Assembly: GCA_008933835.1 (NCBI GenBank)
Contig: WBUG01000037.1
Location: forward strand, 1-32,130
DNA from: Bacteroidota bacterium
GTDB lineage: Bacteria > Bacteroidota > Ignavibacteria > UBA10030 > UBA8401
Reading direction: 5' to 3'
Length of the DNA: 32,130 nt
Shown: positions 30,989-32,130 of the stretch, one piece after another
How the letters are laid out: each line of letters opens with the position of its first letter
How positions within the stretch are numbered: the first letter of the stretch is position 1
Translations under genes and position numbers: made by a program
The notes under the pieces: generated by a model
Database searches by the model: none
What the model saw: the letters and a program-made list of their open reading frames with translations, nothing else
What the model was told of the DNA's origin: nothing

Positions 30989-31357
30989 TTATTCAGGACT
31001 GCCACTATACCCAGGACCACCGTTCGGTTTGATGTACAATATCGTCCCGGCATGTGAGTATCCTTTCACCCGAGATGATCTGACATCGTTCCCCCACGAT
31101 TCCATGAATAAATCCACCGAATCTGCCTGAGGATACGTAGATACTACGAATGACTCATCGATGAACTCCATTTGATACGGAGTTTCCGCTTCTATTTCTT
31201 TTGATCCTTCACCGGTTATTATCATGGCACGAAACGTGACATGAGTGATGGTATCCTCTTCGGCAAATCTGACCGAGACGATCTTGGAGGGTTTTTCTTG
31301 ACATGCCGATAGTGATACCATGACGATAACACCAACAATTGCCGTTTTCACTATCAT
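30989..31357 (-). CDS. Small lipoprotein of unknown function
   Basis: 122 aa from the ATG at 31357, which directly begins a signal peptide with lipobox LSAC (Cys19 in MVSLSACQEKP). An upstream in-frame extension to 31549 lacks any signal and is not taken. The mature protein is about 100 residues, beta-rich (VSVRFAEEDTITHVTFRAMI) with a glycine-rich C-terminus. No family was recognised. It is the first of two closely spaced lipoprotein genes. Confidence 0.7.
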   Translation of the reverse strand: MIVKTAIVGVIVMVSLSACQEKPSKIVSVRFAEEDTITHVTFRAMIITGEGSKEIEAETPYQMEFIDESFVVSTYPQADSVDLFMESWGNDVRSSRVKGYSHAGTILYIKPNGGPGYSGSPE

Positions 31358-31664
31358 ATCGAATCCTTTTGCTGTGCGCAATGACGGAATGCGGCTCACT
31401 GATGCGGCAGGTCTATCAACTTCTTTCACAACGGGAAGACATCGCGGCATCCCATGCCGCAGCTGTTGCACATCACTTCCGCACCACGTGTGTTTGAGCA
31501 GGCCCAACGCAGCATCAATGGGTCCGTGACTCATTCGATATCCTGGCAACGCGCAGACCGTTGATCGCTGATGTCGTTCTTGATGTTCGATTATTCTCTC
31601 ACTCCATTCTCATTGCAGAGTGAGCAGGGTGTTATTTGTCTGTTGTGATGCGCCGTGGGCATCA

Positions 31665-31690
31665 CCCCGCGATGTGTGCGGGGACTTTTT
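31665..31690 (+). terminator. Orphan intrinsic terminator-like hairpin
   Basis: CCCCGC (31665-31670) / GCGGGG (31678-31683) with a 7-nt loop is followed by ACTTTTT. No plus-strand gene precedes it. Confidence 0.45.
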
Positions 31691-31703
31691 ACTTGTTAAA
31701 GAG

Positions 31704-31718
31704 GTTAGGCGACACCAA
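31704..31718. repeat. Cassette-end inverted repeat with GTTAGGC core (left)
   Basis: GTTAGGCGACACCAA matches the reverse complement of 32113-32127 at 14 of 15 positions. On the minus strand it reads GCCTAAC (RYYYAAC type), 12 bp after the stop codon of the lipoprotein gene. Confidence 0.55.
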
Positions 31719-31722
31719 GGAT

Positions 31723-32112
31723 TTATGGAACAGTAACTGGGTTGCTCCAATTACTCACTACTTTTTCGTACACCGCACGAACTCGAAATGTATATTGAAC
31801 ACCGCTTGATACGGCGCCGATTCTGTAGGTTCTATTACCACCCGAATAGACTAACTCCCAACTCCAAGAATCTTTCTGTTTCTCTACCTCATACGACAAC
31901 GCATATGGACATTCGTACCAACTTATTGAAAATTTCCCTGACTCTATTCCTATGCCAACAAGTGGTTGTGGAACCGCTGTAGTATCTGAAACAGGTAGTG
32001 TTGAATACTGATAACCTGTGCTCTCAACTGGAGTTTTTGTTTCTATTTTACAACCACTAATAAGAACAATAAATAGTAGGTAATAATATATGGGCTTTAG
32101 TTGTATCTCCAT
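31723..32112 (-). CDS. AT-rich lipoprotein with fibronectin-III-like domain, in a cassette-like setting
   Basis: 129 aa. The signal peptide ends in lipobox LISGC (Cys21). Residues about 50-129 form one fibronectin-III-like domain (IESGKFSISWYECPYALSYE, VSSGVQYTFRVRAVYEKVVS). Base composition and codon use (TAT, AAA, AAT) are clearly more AT-rich than in the rest of the window, suggesting separate ancestry. The ATG lies 8 bp after a minus-strand GTTAGGC heptamer (32121-32127), and 12 bp after the stop lies GCCTAAC. This is the spacing of an integron gene cassette. The function is unknown. Confidence 0.75.
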   Translation of the reverse strand: MEIQLKPIYYYLLFIVLISGCKIETKTPVESTGYQYSTLPVSDTTAVPQPLVGIGIESGKFSISWYECPYALSYEVEKQKDSWSWELVYSGGNRTYRIGAVSSGVQYTFRVRAVYEKVVSNWSNPVTVP

Positions 32113-32127
32113 TTGGTGCCGCCTAAC
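32113..32127. repeat. Cassette-end inverted repeat with GTTAGGC core (right)
   Basis: Minus-strand GTTAGGCGGCACCAA runs directly into the ATG at 32112. It is the partner of 31704-31718. The window ends 3 bp beyond, so the site cannot be followed further. Confidence 0.55.
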
Positions 32128-32130
32128 GGA

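Larger units (their letters stand above)
31358..31722. other. Gene-free stretch with several stem-loops
   Basis: No convincing gene was seen here. It contains a perfect hairpin GCGGCAT-CCC-ATGCCGC (31444-31460), GTGATGC...GCATCAC (7-bp arms, about 31645-31665), the T-tailed hairpin at 31665-31690 and the inverted-repeat end at 31704-31718. A GTTRRRY-type heptamer (minus-strand GTTGGGC) lies at 31502-31508. Confidence 0.5.

Noticed and set aside
31358-31549. N-terminal extension of the small lipoprotein gene
   Set aside because: It would bury the signal peptide and lipobox inside the protein; the ATG at 31357 starts the signal directly.

Overview
The window is GC-rich DNA from a member of the Bacteroidota/Chlorobiota/Ignavibacteria (FCB) assemblage. 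Three secreted proteins end in the same roughly 85-residue type IX secretion (T9SS, type A) sorting domain, with the LEQN-PNPFNP signature and a basic C-terminus. There are also periplasmic-propeller hybrid sensor kinases, many small lipoproteins, and few strong Shine-Dalgarno sites. No rRNA, tRNA or CRISPR array was recognised. Assignment to a named lineage is inference from domain style only.

Layout. 1-5.3 kb (minus): the start of a propeller-type sensor cut by the window edge; a secreted beta-propeller/haem c protein resembling the hydrazine-synthase alpha family, with a promoter and an abutting 16-bp palindrome; a globin whose proximal histidine is replaced by Asn; and a duplicated-domain T9SS protein. 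5.4-9.1 kb (minus): a NarL-type response regulator and a 978-aa propeller histidine kinase. 9.1-11.5 kb (plus): a CarH-like B12 photoreceptor regulator translationally coupled to a CrtI/CrtD-like carotenoid oxidoreductase. 11.7-16.8 kb (minus): a multidomain T9SS protein, a TPR/DUF5683-like membrane protein and a Ser/Thr kinase with PEGA repeats. 16.8-17.65 kb: an approximately 0.8-kb cassette with a GxxExxY nuclease-fold gene bounded by 22-bp imperfect inverted repeats. 17.7-20.1 kb (minus): a sigma54 activator and a lipoprotein. 20.4-22.7 kb (minus): an OmpR-type regulator and its HisKA kinase.

22.8-28.9 kb (plus): a divergent set encoding a double-PDZ protein, a membrane-anchored NEW3/coiled-coil protein, an ABC ATPase and two paralogous ABC-2 permeases. 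The divergent intergenic region holds four [T/C]TAAC boxes at an exact 10-bp period, placed against promoter elements in both directions. This is the best candidate here for a self-contained, undescribed system: an OmpR-type two-component pair controlling itself and a periplasmic PDZ/NEW3/ABC machine, probably in envelope maintenance or export.

29.2-32.1 kb (minus): small secreted, membrane and lipoprotein genes, with GC falling sharply towards the right end. The last lipoprotein gene lies between GTTAGGC and GCCTAAC core-like sites in an integron-cassette-like arrangement, but no complete attC or integrase is visible.
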